A program made the translations under genes and the position numbers. Positions 40,638-48,730 of a stretch of 64,000 bases of DNA are shown one piece after another; within the stretch, counting starts at the first letter, position 1, and each line of letters begins with the position of its first letter. Source of the stretch: Rhodobacteraceae bacterium WFHF2C18 (lineage in GTDB: Bacteria; Pseudomonadota; Alphaproteobacteria; Rhodobacterales; Rhodobacteraceae); the NCBI GenBank assembly GCA_002166865.1, contig NHTQ01000006.1:124001-188000 (forward strand), written 5' to 3'. Below the pieces are notes generated by a model, which was not told where the DNA came from, did no database searches, and saw nothing but the letters and a program-made list of their open reading frames with translations.

Positions 40638-42782
40638 TCAGAACTGTTGCGTCACGCGCAGGGTCCAGTTGCGGCCCGGGCCGAGGGTGATGTTCTTGTA
40701 GGTGTCGAGGAAATCCCGGTATTCCTCGTCGAGGATGTTTTCCACGCCGAACTCGACCTCGGTGCCGGTGTCGCCGATCGTTCCCCCGACGGTGGCGTCG
40801 AGGAGCACGTAGTCATCCGTGGAGGCCGTGCCGAAGGGCGGCGGGGGCGCGTCGAACTGGCCGAAGGGCTCCAGCAGGCCGGCCGAGTCCTGTGCGCCCG
40901 CGTAGCGTGCCCCGAGCGTCAGATAGGCGTCCTCGAACGCGCCGACGCGCTCCTCGTGGAAGGTGACCTCGCCCGAGATCTTCAGCGGCGGCAGAAGCGG
41001 CACCTGCGTCCCGTCGGCGAGCTCCCCGTCCACCCAGCCGAGCGTTGTGCGCCATGTCAGCCAGCTCAGCGGCCGGCCCTCGAGCGTGGCGTCCAGCCCG
41101 TAGGTTTCCGCGTCCTGCTGGCTGACCTGGAAGATCGGCAAGCCGTTGGGGGTGGTGTTACCGGTCCCGGCAAGGAAGATGTAATCCTCGATGTCGTTGT
41201 AATAGCCGGTGACCTTGGCCGAGAGGGTGTCGGACTCCCACCTGACCCCGGCGTCCACGCTGACAGAGGTCTCCTCGTCGAGCGTCGGGTCACCCTGCTG
41301 GAAGGCAGCGACGCCGCCATGCACCCCGTCGGCGTAGAGCTCGAACAGGTTGGGCGCCCGGAACCCGCGGGACAGGTTGCCCATAAGCGACAGCTCGTCC
41401 GTGACCGAGTAGCTGGCCCCGAGGCCCCCGGTTCCGACGAGGTAGTCGTTCTCGCGCTGTCCGACAGGCGGCGCCCCGTTGGTGAACGTCCCCCGTGTCT
41501 GGCCCAGGTCCAAACGGGTCTCGCGGTAGTCGAGCCGCCCGCCGAAGTTGACCTTCAGCTTGCCCATCTGCGCCTCCTCGAAGGCGAAGAGCGCATAGTT
41601 CTCGACCTGCCCGCCCGGCGACAGGACGGTCGACCCGCGCGAGGACTGGTCGGTGTTGACGGCCTCCACCCCGATGCGCCCGTCAAGCGCGCCGAAGAGT
41701 CCCGTGTGCTCGGCCTCCAGCCGGGCCGTGAGGGTGTCGCGCTCGATATCGATGACGGCCGCCCCCGGCAGCTGGCTGCGCGGCAGCGGCTCGGGCGGGC
41801 CGGGGTTGGACACGCGCAGATTGGACGCGAAGGAGAGCTTGGGCTTGAGCGTCCAGGTCTCGTTGACGGCCAGGTCGGCATCGAGCTGGATCAGATCGTT
41901 CTCGATGTCCTGCCCCACGCCGCCGGGGCGCAGCGGGTTGCCATTGGGCGGCGGCGGGTCGGGCACGACGAAGTTGTGCTCGTCGCGATACCGTTCGTAC
42001 CGGAACCTGACCTGCCCGATATCGGTCATGTAGCCGATATTGATGTCGCCGTTGAACTGCTCGTAATCCGTGAAGGGCACGCTGCCGGTGACCAGCGGGT
42101 CGTTCGTGTTGCCCGAGGTCAGGGCCTCGGACCCGTCGGGCGTGTTCAGCCCCCCGGAATAACGGCCGACAAGCGTTGCAGCGAAGCCCAGCCGCCCGTT
42201 GGCCCCGCTGAACTTCTGCACGCCCGTGGCCTGTTCGTGGGCGGACTGGAATTGCAACGTCGTCTCGCCGTTGAGGGTCCATTCCCCCTCCGGCCCGGTC
42301 GGCGGCAGCACGGGCAGCAGGTTCACCGCGCCCCCGATCGCGCCGGAGCCGTAGAGCAGGCTCTGCGCGCCGCGCACCACCTCGATGCGCTCGGCGATGA
42401 ACGGGTCCACCGTGGGCATGTGCCGGACGCCGAACTGCTGGAAATCCAGCCCGATCCCGTTGGACAGCACCCGCACCCGGTTGCCCGAGAAGCCGCGCAG
42501 AACGGGTTTGCCGACATTCGTGCCGGTGGCGATCGTGTCGACGCCGGACAGGTGGTCGAGCGTATCGCCCAGCGATCCGGATTGCCGACGGCGTTTTTCC
42601 TCGCCGGCAACGGCATCCACGTCGGCGGGCAGATCCTCGATGTTGCTGGCCGTGGGCGCGCCGGTGATGACGAGCGTGCCCAGATCCGTCGCCGCGCCAT
42701 CGCCCGTTTGCTGGGCCAGCGCCGTGGTCGAGAGAAGCCCCGCGAGCGTGGCCGCGAGGCCTGTGGCGTATTTCTGTTTCAT
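40638..42782 (-). CDS. TonB-dependent outer-membrane receptor
   Basis: 714 residues. Signal peptide (GLAATLAGLLSTTALAQQ), a TonB box region (DLGTLVITGA), the plug domain (GDTLDHLSGVDTIATGTNVGKPVLRGFSGNRV) and a 22-stranded barrel ending in TQQF, the terminal Phe recognised by the Bam machinery. The sequence resembles receptors of the zinc/copper (ZnuD/OprC-like) group. It converges on tonB and has a Zur-like box 25-50 bases upstream of its start, so zinc regulation is plausible; no His-rich loop is obvious. Confidence 0.9.
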   Translation of the reverse strand: MKQKYATGLAATLAGLLSTTALAQQTGDGAATDLGTLVITGAPTASNIEDLPADVDAVAGEEKRRRQSGSLGDTLDHLSGVDTIATGTNVGKPVLRGFSGNRVRVLSNGIGLDFQQFGVRHMPTVDPFIAERIEVVRGAQSLLYGSGAIGGAVNLLPVLPPTGPEGEWTLNGETTLQFQSAHEQATGVQKFSGANGRLGFAATLVGRYSGGLNTPDGSEALTSGNTNDPLVTGSVPFTDYEQFNGDINIGYMTDIGQVRFRYERYRDEHNFVVPDPPPPNGNPLRPGGVGQDIENDLIQLDADLAVNETWTLKPKLSFASNLRVSNPGPPEPLPRSQLPGAAVIDIERDTLTARLEAEHTGLFGALDGRIGVEAVNTDQSSRGSTVLSPGGQVENYALFAFEEAQMGKLKVNFGGRLDYRETRLDLGQTRGTFTNGAPPVGQRENDYLVGTGGLGASYSVTDELSLMGNLSRGFRAPNLFELYADGVHGGVAAFQQGDPTLDEETSVSVDAGVRWESDTLSAKVTGYYNDIEDYIFLAGTGNTTPNGLPIFQVSQQDAETYGLDATLEGRPLSWLTWRTTLGWVDGELADGTQVPLLPPLKISGEVTFHEERVGAFEDAYLTLGARYAGAQDSAGLLEPFGQFDAPPPPFGTASTDDYVLLDATVGGTIGDTGTEVEFGVENILDEEYRDFLDTYKNITLGPGRNWTLRVTQQF

Positions 42783-42800
42783 CCGTGACGGGCCTCCTTG

Positions 42801-42826
42801 ATATGGACTATGTTATTACGTTCCAT
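42801..42826. promoter_or_regulatory. Zur-like box upstream of the receptor gene
   Basis: GGACTATGTTATTACGTTCC includes the ATGTTATTAC core shared with 43882-43901 and 42972-42997. The receptor ATG (minus strand) is at 42782. Assignment rests on motif similarity and on the zinc-type genes around it. Confidence 0.45.
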
Positions 42827-42971
42827 TCTTGAGCAAGAACCGGGGTGCTGTATCCCGGGTCATGCGGTTTGGTCGACGGGCGGGGATGGCCGATCGCCGC
42901 GTTGCGCGACGCTCAGCGCGAACCGCATCGAAAATGCCCTTTGACGTCGCGCGCATTCACGCTGCGCCGCA

Positions 42972-42997
42972 GGCGTATACGATACAGTATAACATTG
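42972..42997 (-). promoter_or_regulatory. Second Zur-like box in the receptor/zur intergenic region
   Basis: On the minus strand the core reads ATGTTATACTGTA, differing at one base from ATGTTATACTATA at the zur-cobW promoter. It lies 190 bases upstream of the receptor start. The rest of the 42783-43114 gap holds no gene that I can support. Confidence 0.45.
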
Positions 42998-43114
42998 CAA
43001 CCACTGGCGCGCCCGATCCGCCATGGGTCCTTGATCCGGGGCGTTGCCGCGTGCCGCGCCCCCGGCGGGGCGTGCCTTGCAGCGGGGCCATGGCCTGGAT
43101 ACGTCGCGCCACGG

Positions 43115-43852
43115 TCACGACCCAGCCCTTGCCTGCGCGGCGGGCCGGCCGCCCGCGCCCAGGCCCGGCCCCCGCAACTGCGGCAGGAAGCGGGCGAGCA
43201 TCTTAGCGGCGGCATGGCGGCCGGGGCCGGCGACGATCATCACGACGCGCGTCTTATCGATCCCCTCGGGCCAGGCGTCGAGCCTGCGGAGCGGGCTGGC
43301 GACATGACCGACGACGTGGAGCACGCAGGGTGTGTCGGGAGGATCGCTGATCTCGACCAGCCCCTTCATACGCAGCAGATCAGCGCCGAACGACGCCTGA
43401 AGCGCCGAGATGGCTGCCTCGAGGTCCGCCGGCGCGATCGGCCTGTCCGCCGAAAAACAGAAGGCCGTCGTGGCACCATGGATGTTCACGTCATGGGAAT
43501 GATCGTGGTGGTGGTCGTGGTCATGCCCGTGCCCATCCCCGTCGGACACCTCGAACCGGAGCCAGGCGCGCACGTCTGGCGGCTTTCCGGCCGGATCGAA
43601 GGCGGCCAGGGAAAACATGTCGTCCGCCGTCGTCTCCTCGGCCGTCTGCTGACGCGCGTTGGGGTTCAGCGCCGCGAGCCTTTGCCGCAGGGCATCGTGG
43701 TCCCCCGCGAGGGCGCGGTAGATCGTGGGCGGCGCGATCTTGGGATGGCGCTCGCGCAGCGCGCCCAGCACCTCGTAGGCAGACATCGGACCGCCCCGGC
43801 GGCGCAGAACCGCCAGCACGTCCGCCTGTGTCTTCTCTCCGCGCTTGCCCAT
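43115..43852 (-). CDS. In-frame chimera of a Zur-type regulator N terminus and a CobW (COG0523) C terminus
   Basis: 245 residues. The first 48 or so (TQADVLAVLRRRGGPMSAYE, LGALRERHPKIAPPTIYRAL) are the N-terminal helices of a Fur/Zur winged helix. From about residue 49 it becomes the C-terminal half of a CobW GTPase: NPNARQQ, a His/Asp-rich metal loop at about 108-120 (HGHDHDHHHDHSHD), then FSADRPI, LLRMKGLVEI and HVVGHVASPLRRL. The Zur dimer/metal domain and the whole GTPase domain are absent. The start ATG at 43852 follows the Zur-like box by about 30 bases. It is probably a deletion fusion and neither parent function remains. Confidence 0.8.
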   Translation of the reverse strand: MGKRGEKTQADVLAVLRRRGGPMSAYEVLGALRERHPKIAPPTIYRALAGDHDALRQRLAALNPNARQQTAEETTADDMFSLAAFDPAGKPPDVRAWLRFEVSDGDGHGHDHDHHHDHSHDVNIHGATTAFCFSADRPIAPADLEAAISALQASFGADLLRMKGLVEISDPPDTPCVLHVVGHVASPLRRLDAWPEGIDKTRVVMIVAGPGRHAAAKMLARFLPQLRGPGLGAGGRPAAQARAGS

Positions 43853-43881
43853 GACGGCCTCCGTTTCGTTTCGGGCCGACC

Positions 43882-43901
43882 TATTATAGTATAACATAAC
43901 A
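43882..43901 (-). promoter_or_regulatory. Zur-like box upstream of the zur-cobW chimera
   Basis: On the minus strand TGTTATGTTATACTATAATA contains a 7-1-7 near-dyad TGTTATA-C-TATAATA with one mismatch. The placement 30 bases before the start codon is that expected of an autoregulated zur gene. Confidence 0.55.
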
Positions 43902-44010
43902 ACATGCAAGGCGGTGATCAGGGCCAATCTGGCATCGCGCTACCTGGATGTGGCGCCGCCTGCATGGCACGAGCCGGAGTTCGGAGCGGGGTCCCGCGCG
44001 TGGATGGCCC

Positions 44011-44925
44011 TCACATCCAGCCGGAGCGATGCCTCAGCAGCCAGATGAAAAAGGCCCCGCCGACCAGCCCCGTGATGACGCCGATGGGAATATCCTCCGG
44101 CCGTATCAACGTGCGCGCGGCGATGTCGGCCCGGATGAGAAAGACCGCGCCGGCGAGCATGGACACAGGCACCACGCGCGCCGCATCCCCTCCCACCAGC
44201 AGCCGCACGATATGCGGGATCATCAGGCCGACGAAGCCGATCACGCCGGAATAGGCGACCATGACGCCGGTCACCAGCGCGCCGGCCACAAAAACGGCAA
44301 GCCGGAAGCGCGCCACCGGGATACCCAGCGTCGTCGCGCTTTCGTCGCCGATGGTCATGGCGTTCAGGCTTGGCGCGACACTTCGCAGCCAAACGCCCGC
44401 CCCCAGCAGGACCACCGCGGGAAACAGCAGGTAGGACCATTGCGCAAGGCCGAGGCCGCCCGGCATCCAGAAGACGACCGTGTGCGAGGCGCGCGGGTCG
44501 CCCAGAAAGATCAGGGCATTGGCCAGCGACATCACGATGAACGAGACGGCGACCCCGGTCAGCACCAGGCGGTCGGCGCTGGTCGCGTTGGCGAAACTGG
44601 CCAGCGTCAGCACAATTCCCGTGATCTCCGCCAAGGTCAGGGAGAAGTCGGTGGGCTGTTCCTGCAGGACGGCGGCAACGTGTCCGACCACCTGTCGCTG
44701 TGGCATGGCGTGGATATCCGCGCCGTCGATCAGAACACGCCCGGTTCGCGGCCTGTGATAGCGGTAGACAAGCCTTAGCAGTGTCGATTTACCCGCACCG
44801 TTCGGGCCGAGCACCCCGAGGACGCGGCCGGGCTGCACTTGGACACTCACCGGGTGCAGGATGCCGTCGCGCCAGCTCACAGCGTCAAGGTCGAGGGCGG
44901 CGGGCGCGGGATTGGGACAACTCAT
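44011..44925 (-). CDS. In-frame chimera of an ABC ATPase N terminus and a FecCD-type permease C terminus
   Basis: 304 residues from the ATG at 44925. The first 100 are the Walker A half of a metallophore/B12-type ATPase (GPNGAGKSTLLRLVYRYHRP, then VLQEQPTDFSLTLAEI). The sequence then turns abruptly into the last six helices of a FecCD permease (TSADRLVLTGVAVSFIVMSL, LGIPVARFRLAVF, YSGVIGFVGLMIPHIVRLL). ATPase signature and Walker B are missing, as are the first helices of the permease. The break is near 44630. Neither partner can work as it stands. The start overlaps the stop of the DUF1636 gene (ATGA), so it kept its operon position. Confidence 0.8.
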   Translation of the reverse strand: MSCPNPAPAALDLDAVSWRDGILHPVSVQVQPGRVLGVLGPNGAGKSTLLRLVYRYHRPRTGRVLIDGADIHAMPQRQVVGHVAAVLQEQPTDFSLTLAEITGIVLTLASFANATSADRLVLTGVAVSFIVMSLANALIFLGDPRASHTVVFWMPGGLGLAQWSYLLFPAVVLLGAGVWLRSVAPSLNAMTIGDESATTLGIPVARFRLAVFVAGALVTGVMVAYSGVIGFVGLMIPHIVRLLVGGDAARVVPVSMLAGAVFLIRADIAARTLIRPEDIPIGVITGLVGGAFFIWLLRHRSGWM

Positions 44926-45362
44926 CGGCAGGCTCGTGAAGGTGCAGGCGCGCGCGGATCCGTCACAAGCGTGCTGTGCGTGCCGATGGGCGGCAATCGT
45001 CCAAGAATGGACGCGCGCAGCGGGGCGGGCCGCGCATCGCGGGCCAGAAACCCCTCGGGTGCGCTGCGATAAAGCGGGATCAGGTCGAGAATGGCCTGCG
45101 CATGGTCGGGCGCCTCGGGGTCGAGATCGCCGAAGACATAGGTGAAAGCGCCGGGCGCGGTCAGCGACACGACGCAAGACCGCTTGCACTGGCTCATGCA
45201 GCGTAAGCCCCGCAGATCCGCGTCGCAGCCTTGCCGCATCACGAGGCTGCAAACGGCCTCGGCCAACCGTGCGCCGCCTCTCATGTCCCCATGCGCCGTT
45301 TCACGCCCGTCGCGGCACCTCAAACCAATCGACAGGGTTGGAAGCGACCGCCTGTCCATCAT
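44922..45362 (-). CDS. DUF1636 protein with a Cys-rich ferredoxin-like core
   Basis: 146 residues; ATG at 45362 or 45359. The conserved cysteines ([26 protein letters not shown]) fit the (2Fe-2S)-ferredoxin-like DUF1636 family, which recurs next to cobW and metal ABC genes. Its role is unknown. It is coupled by overlap to thrS upstream and to the ABC chimera downstream. Confidence 0.85.
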   Translation of the reverse strand: MMDRRSLPTLSIGLRCRDGRETAHGDMRGGARLAEAVCSLVMRQGCDADLRGLRCMSQCKRSCVVSLTAPGAFTYVFGDLDPEAPDHAQAILDLIPLYRSAPEGFLARDARPAPLRASILGRLPPIGTHSTLVTDPRAPAPSRACR

Positions 45363-46312
45363 GCACCCCCGGGCGCTTCGGCTTCCTGCACCAGGGCCTG
45401 CACAGCCTCGGACAAGGGCATGGTCTGGGTCTCGGGGGCACCGTGGCGGCGGAGGGCGACGGTCTGCTCGTCCGCCTCGCGCGCGCCGAGGGCGATCTGG
45501 ACCGGCACCTTCTTCAGCGCGTGCTCACGCACCTTGTAGCCGATCTTCTCGTTGCGCAGGTCGGTCTCGACGCGCGGCCCGGCTTCGCGCAGGGTTTCGG
45601 CGACATCGGCCGCCCAGAGATCCGCCGCGCCCGTGATGGTCGCCACGACGACCTGCACCGGGGCCAGCCAGAGCGGAAGATGGCCGGCGTGGTGCTCGAT
45701 CAGGATACCGGTGAACCGCTCGAGCGAGCCGAAGAGCGCCCGGTGCAGCATGACGGGCGGGAGCTTCTCGCCCGAGGGCGCGACATAGCTCGAGCCGAAG
45801 CGCTCCGGCAGGTTGAAATCCACCTGCAGCGTGCCGCACTGCCAGTCGCGACCGATGGCATCGCGCAGGACATATTCGAGCTTCGGCCCATAAAAGGCGC
45901 CCTCGCCCTCGAACAACGTGTAGGCGTGGACCGCGGTCTCCAGCGCCGTCCGCAGCGCGTTCTCGGCACGGTCCCAGCTTTCATCGCTGCCGATCCGGCT
46001 TTTCGGGCGCGTCGACAGCTTGATGCGCACGTCGTCGAACCCGAAATCCCGATAGATCGACAGCACCAGGTCGTTGACCTTGAGGCATTCTTCGGTGAGC
46101 TGCTCCGGCGTGCAGCAGATATGCGCGTCGTCCTGGGTGAAGCTGCGCACACGCAAGAGCCCGTGCAGGGCGCCGGACGGCTCGTAGCGTTGCACCTTGC
46201 CGAACTCCGCCAGTTTCAACGGCAGATCGCGGTAGCTCTTCGTGCCCTGTCTGTAGATCAACATGTGACCAGGGCAATTCATCGGCTTCAGCGCATAGTC
46301 ACGCTCGTCTTC
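45359..46312 (-). pseudogene. thrS: 5'-truncated threonyl-tRNA synthetase, probably the zinc-responsive second copy
   Basis: The frame covers the C-terminal 318 or so residues of ThrRS, starting in the catalytic core. All three zinc ligands are present (Cys in [10 protein letters not shown], His in TQDDAHICC, His in VMLHRALFG), as is the C-terminal anticodon domain. The N-terminal editing and TGS parts are missing, and the frame is joined to an IS3 end and an IS256 remnant. Paralogues of thrS adjacent to cobW genes belong to Zur regulons elsewhere, so this would be thrS2. An intact thrS must exist elsewhere in the genome. Confidence 0.85.
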
Positions 46313-46326
46313 TGAGCTACTCCCCG
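46313..46326 (+). mobile_element. Solo 14-base end of an IS3 element at the thrS break
   Basis: TGAGCTACTCCCCG equals the inverted-repeat tip of the IS3 element at 47333-51522 (right end read on the minus strand). It separates the thrS remnant from IS256 sequence and suggests a deletion that started at an IS3 copy. Confidence 0.55.
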
Positions 46327-46552
46327 GGCCGATCCCGGTCACCACCTCGCGGTCCGGCCGATGGCCATGGCGGACGAGCCGCGACCGGCCATCTTACGTC
46401 GTCTAATCGGCGTGGGAGGCAAGCAGTGTGGTCAGCTCCGCCTCCACAGCCTGTTCGATCAGACGCCGTGCGCCCGAGCGCAACATATCCGTCAGCGGAT
46501 CTGGCGAAAACCCCGATGGATCAGGCAACGGCGTGATGGTGGGCTTCGTCAT
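46327..46552 (-). pseudogene. N-terminal remnant of an IS256-family transposase with two stops
   Basis: From the ATG at 46552 the frame reads MTKPTITPLPDPSGF, LTDMLRSGARRLIEQAVEAE and LLASHAD, then TAG, two codons and TAA, then [11 protein letters not shown] and EVVTGIGPG. The order matches the N terminus of IS256/Mutator transposases. Two nonsense codons and loss of the remainder make it inactive. Confidence 0.75.
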
Positions 46553-46777
46553 GTGGCATATCCCTTTCTCTCCAGAGAATTGACGGCGTCTGAACACCGC
46601 CATGATATGCCGCCCCTCAGGGGCCATCACCAACTTTCAGCTATATCTCCATACTGCGTGGTTTCACCCGGTTTTTCAATAGGCGTTATAGCGTAGTGTT
46701 GTCAGGAGAAATAATGAATGCTAATTCACGAATGCGAAAGTAATTCACGGCTGATATGAAGTGGAGGCCAGAGGCTT

Positions 46778-46999
46778 ATGCCGATTGATATGCTTAGAAA
46801 GGGCGTCATTTCTCTGGGCGTTTTGGTTGCTTTAAGCGCTTGCTCCAGCGCGGGCATTGACAACCCATTTGAATTTGCGGTCGGGGTGGGTTCTGACACA
46901 CCCTCATCCTCCGAAGCTGCCGCCTCAAAAGAGGATGAGGAAGACGAAGCCTGCCCGACCGGGGATCCTGAAGGCGGCGGCGGTGGCGGCGGTTGCTGA
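46778..46999 (+). CDS. Small lipoprotein with a poly-Gly, Cys-terminal tail
   Basis: 73 residues. GGAGG lies 7-12 bases upstream of the ATG. The signal ends in a lipobox LSAC (Cys22), so the mature protein is a short lipoprotein: an acidic segment (KEDEEDEACPTGDPEG), then seven glycines and a final Cys. I recognise no family. The Gly tail and two cysteines could be a disulfide pair, but its context, between two IS256 fragments, suggests a passenger. Confidence 0.6.
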   Translation: MPIDMLRKGVISLGVLVALSACSSAGIDNPFEFAVGVGSDTPSSSEAAASKEDEEDEACPTGDPEGGGGGGGC

Positions 47000-47226
47000 T
47001 GAGGGCCCAGTGATCGGGTTTGCCCCTGTTCGCCGGTCATTGCTGGATGACAATCCACATGAATCCAGAAGCCCCAGGCGCATGCGCCTAGGGTAATGTC
47101 CCAACGGTTGGTTTAAGAGGCCGCGCGCGTAGCCTTTTGGCGTAGCCCGCGGCCGGGTCTGGTGGCCACCGCGCTTCTTCGTAGTCTGAGGTTGTTCAAA
47201 GACCGATGATAACGAAGGAGAGCACG

Positions 47227-47332
47227 ATGACCGACACCATGATCGATCTTCCCGAGGCGATCGCCGAGAGCGATGACGCGGATTTTCTGCGCGAGCTGCT
47301 CCAGGATGCCGCGCAAAGGCTGATGGACATAG
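47227..47332 (+). pseudogene. N-terminal fragment of another IS256-family transposase
   Basis: ATG at 47227 gives MTDTMIDLPEAIAESDDADF and LRELLQDAAQRLMD, matching the first residues of the IS256 subgroup that starts the same way; it is cut at 47332 by the IS3 element. Upstream, 47100-47190 carries the GGCCGCG...CGCGGCC hairpin and leader typical of that element. Confidence 0.7.
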
Positions 47333-47412
47333 TGAGCTGCCCCCCGAAAATCGGACACTGACGTAAGCTGCGATTTGCTGTCTGCTGATCTTCTACGAGA
47401 AGGATATCAGAG

Positions 47413-47706
47413 ATGTCGAAGCGGAAACAACATGCGCCTGAGTTCAAGGCGAAGGTGGCGCTTGAGGCGCTGAAGGGTGAGCAAACGGTGGCCGAGGTGG
47501 CAAGCCGGTTCGGGATTCATCCGACGATGATCCACACCTGGAAGCTGGCGTTGCTAGAAGGCGCATCCGGCGTGTTCGAACGTGGCGGCAAGAAAGCCCC
47601 CGAGATTGACGAGGAGCAGGTCAAGGAGCTGCACGCCAAGATCGGGGAGCTGGCGGTGGCCAACGATTTTTTGTCCAGAAAGCTCAAGCCGTGGACCGGC
47701 AAGTGA
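47413..47706 (+). CDS. IS3-family OrfA
   Basis: 97 residues: helix-turn-helix (VAEVASRFGIHPTMIHTWK) and leucine-rich C-terminal half (ELHAKIGELAVANDFLSRKL). The stop overlaps the orfB start (GTG at 47703), allowing coupled or frameshifted expression as in other IS3 elements. Confidence 0.88.
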   Translation: MSKRKQHAPEFKAKVALEALKGEQTVAEVASRFGIHPTMIHTWKLALLEGASGVFERGGKKAPEIDEEQVKELHAKIGELAVANDFLSRKLKPWTGK

Positions 47707-48068
47707 GACGGAAGATGGTTGAGCCCGCCAATCCCGACCTGTCGATCGGCAAACAGTGCAAGCTGCTGTCGATCTCGCGGTCGACGTTTTACTACCAGCC
47801 CAAGGGTGAGACGGCGCTGAACCTGGTGCTGATGCGCCAGATCGACGAGCAGTTCCTGGAAACGCCGTTCTTCGGGGTGCGGCAGATGACCTGGCACCTT
47901 CGCAACCAAGGTCACCTGGTCAACGAGAAGCGCATCCGCCGTCTCATGCGGCTGATGGGCCTCATGCCGATCTACCAGAAGCCCAACACCAGCAAGGCGG
48001 CGAAGGGGCATAAGACCTACCCCTACCTGCTGAAAGGGCTGCGCGTGATCCGACCCAACCAGGTCTGG

Positions 48069-48111
48069 GGTGAGACCATTTCCGCCATTGGTCCGAGGAC
48101 AATGGTCGAAC
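48069..48111 (+). repeat. Mini-palindrome element, copy 1 (in IS3-A orfB)
   Basis: GGTGAGACC ... GGTCGAAC, about 43 bases. The arms GACCATTTCC and GGACAATGGTC pair with one missing base, and the loop holds a further CCATTGG. It lies just after NQVW and before the NDITY catalytic Asp and changes the frame (net about 37 added bases). Confidence 0.8.
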
Positions 48112-48410
48112 GACATCACCTATCTGCCGATGCGGCGGGGCTTTTTGTATTTGGTCGCCATCATGGACTGGCACACCGGCAAGGTGCTGGCCTGGCGGAT
48201 ATCCAATACGTTGGAGGCTGACTTCTGCGTCGAGGCGCTGAACGAGGCGATCCACCGCTTCGGCCCGCCCGAGATCATGAACACGGATCAAGGTTCGCAG
48301 TTCACGTCATTTGCCTGGACCGATCGGCTGCGCCGATCCGGCGTGCGCATCTCGATGGATGGCAAAGGCCGGTTCCTCGACAACATCTTCGTGGAACGGC
48401 TCTGGCGAAC

Positions 48411-48418
48411 CCTGAACC
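48411..48418. repeat. IS66 target duplication, left copy
   Basis: CCTGAACC directly precedes the IS66 left end and recurs at 51271-51278 after the right end. An 8-base duplication is what IS66-family elements make. Confidence 0.92.
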
Positions 48419-48433
48419 GTAACCGCCCGATTT

Positions 48434-48730
48434 CTACCGCAGAGACTGGTCCTTGACGCGTGCGATGATGTCGGGATCGTCGATGAAATCTTGCAGGAAG
48501 TTGTTCCAGTCCTCTGGCGAGCGCCGGGCGTCCGCGAGCATGTCCTTCAGTTCGCAGATGCCATCGTCGGTCAGCGCCGTGACGTATTCGTCTTGCCCGA
48601 TCTGAACGCTGACGATGCTGCCGTAGGACAGGTTGTCATCGTTGCTGACGACCGCCTCGAGCAGATCCGGATCTTCGCCCAACTGGCCGGCGACATGGGC
48701 GAGGGAGCAGACGTAGGTCGTTGCAGCCAT
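48434..48730 (-). CDS. IS66-associated small protein
   Basis: 98 residues from the ATG at 48730, which overlaps the tnpC stop. The protein is acidic (DEYVTALTDDGICELKDMLA, NNFLQDFIDDPDI), with no known domain. Short acidic frames of this kind are often found downstream of tnpC in IS66 elements, but their role is not established. Confidence 0.6.
   Translation of the reverse strand: MAATTYVCSLAHVAGQLGEDPDLLEAVVSNDDNLSYGSIVSVQIGQDEYVTALTDDGICELKDMLADARRSPEDWNNFLQDFIDDPDIIARVKDQSLR

Noticed and set aside
42783..43114. Several long frames between the receptor and the zur chimera
   Set aside because: They are GC-rich shadows with no start signal or similarity; only the Zur-like boxes are supported there.
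47703..48111. Programmed frameshift as the reason for the broken orfB
   Set aside because: The shift is caused by about 37 extra bases at a conserved site, not by a slippery sequence; IS3 frameshifting occurs between orfA and orfB.
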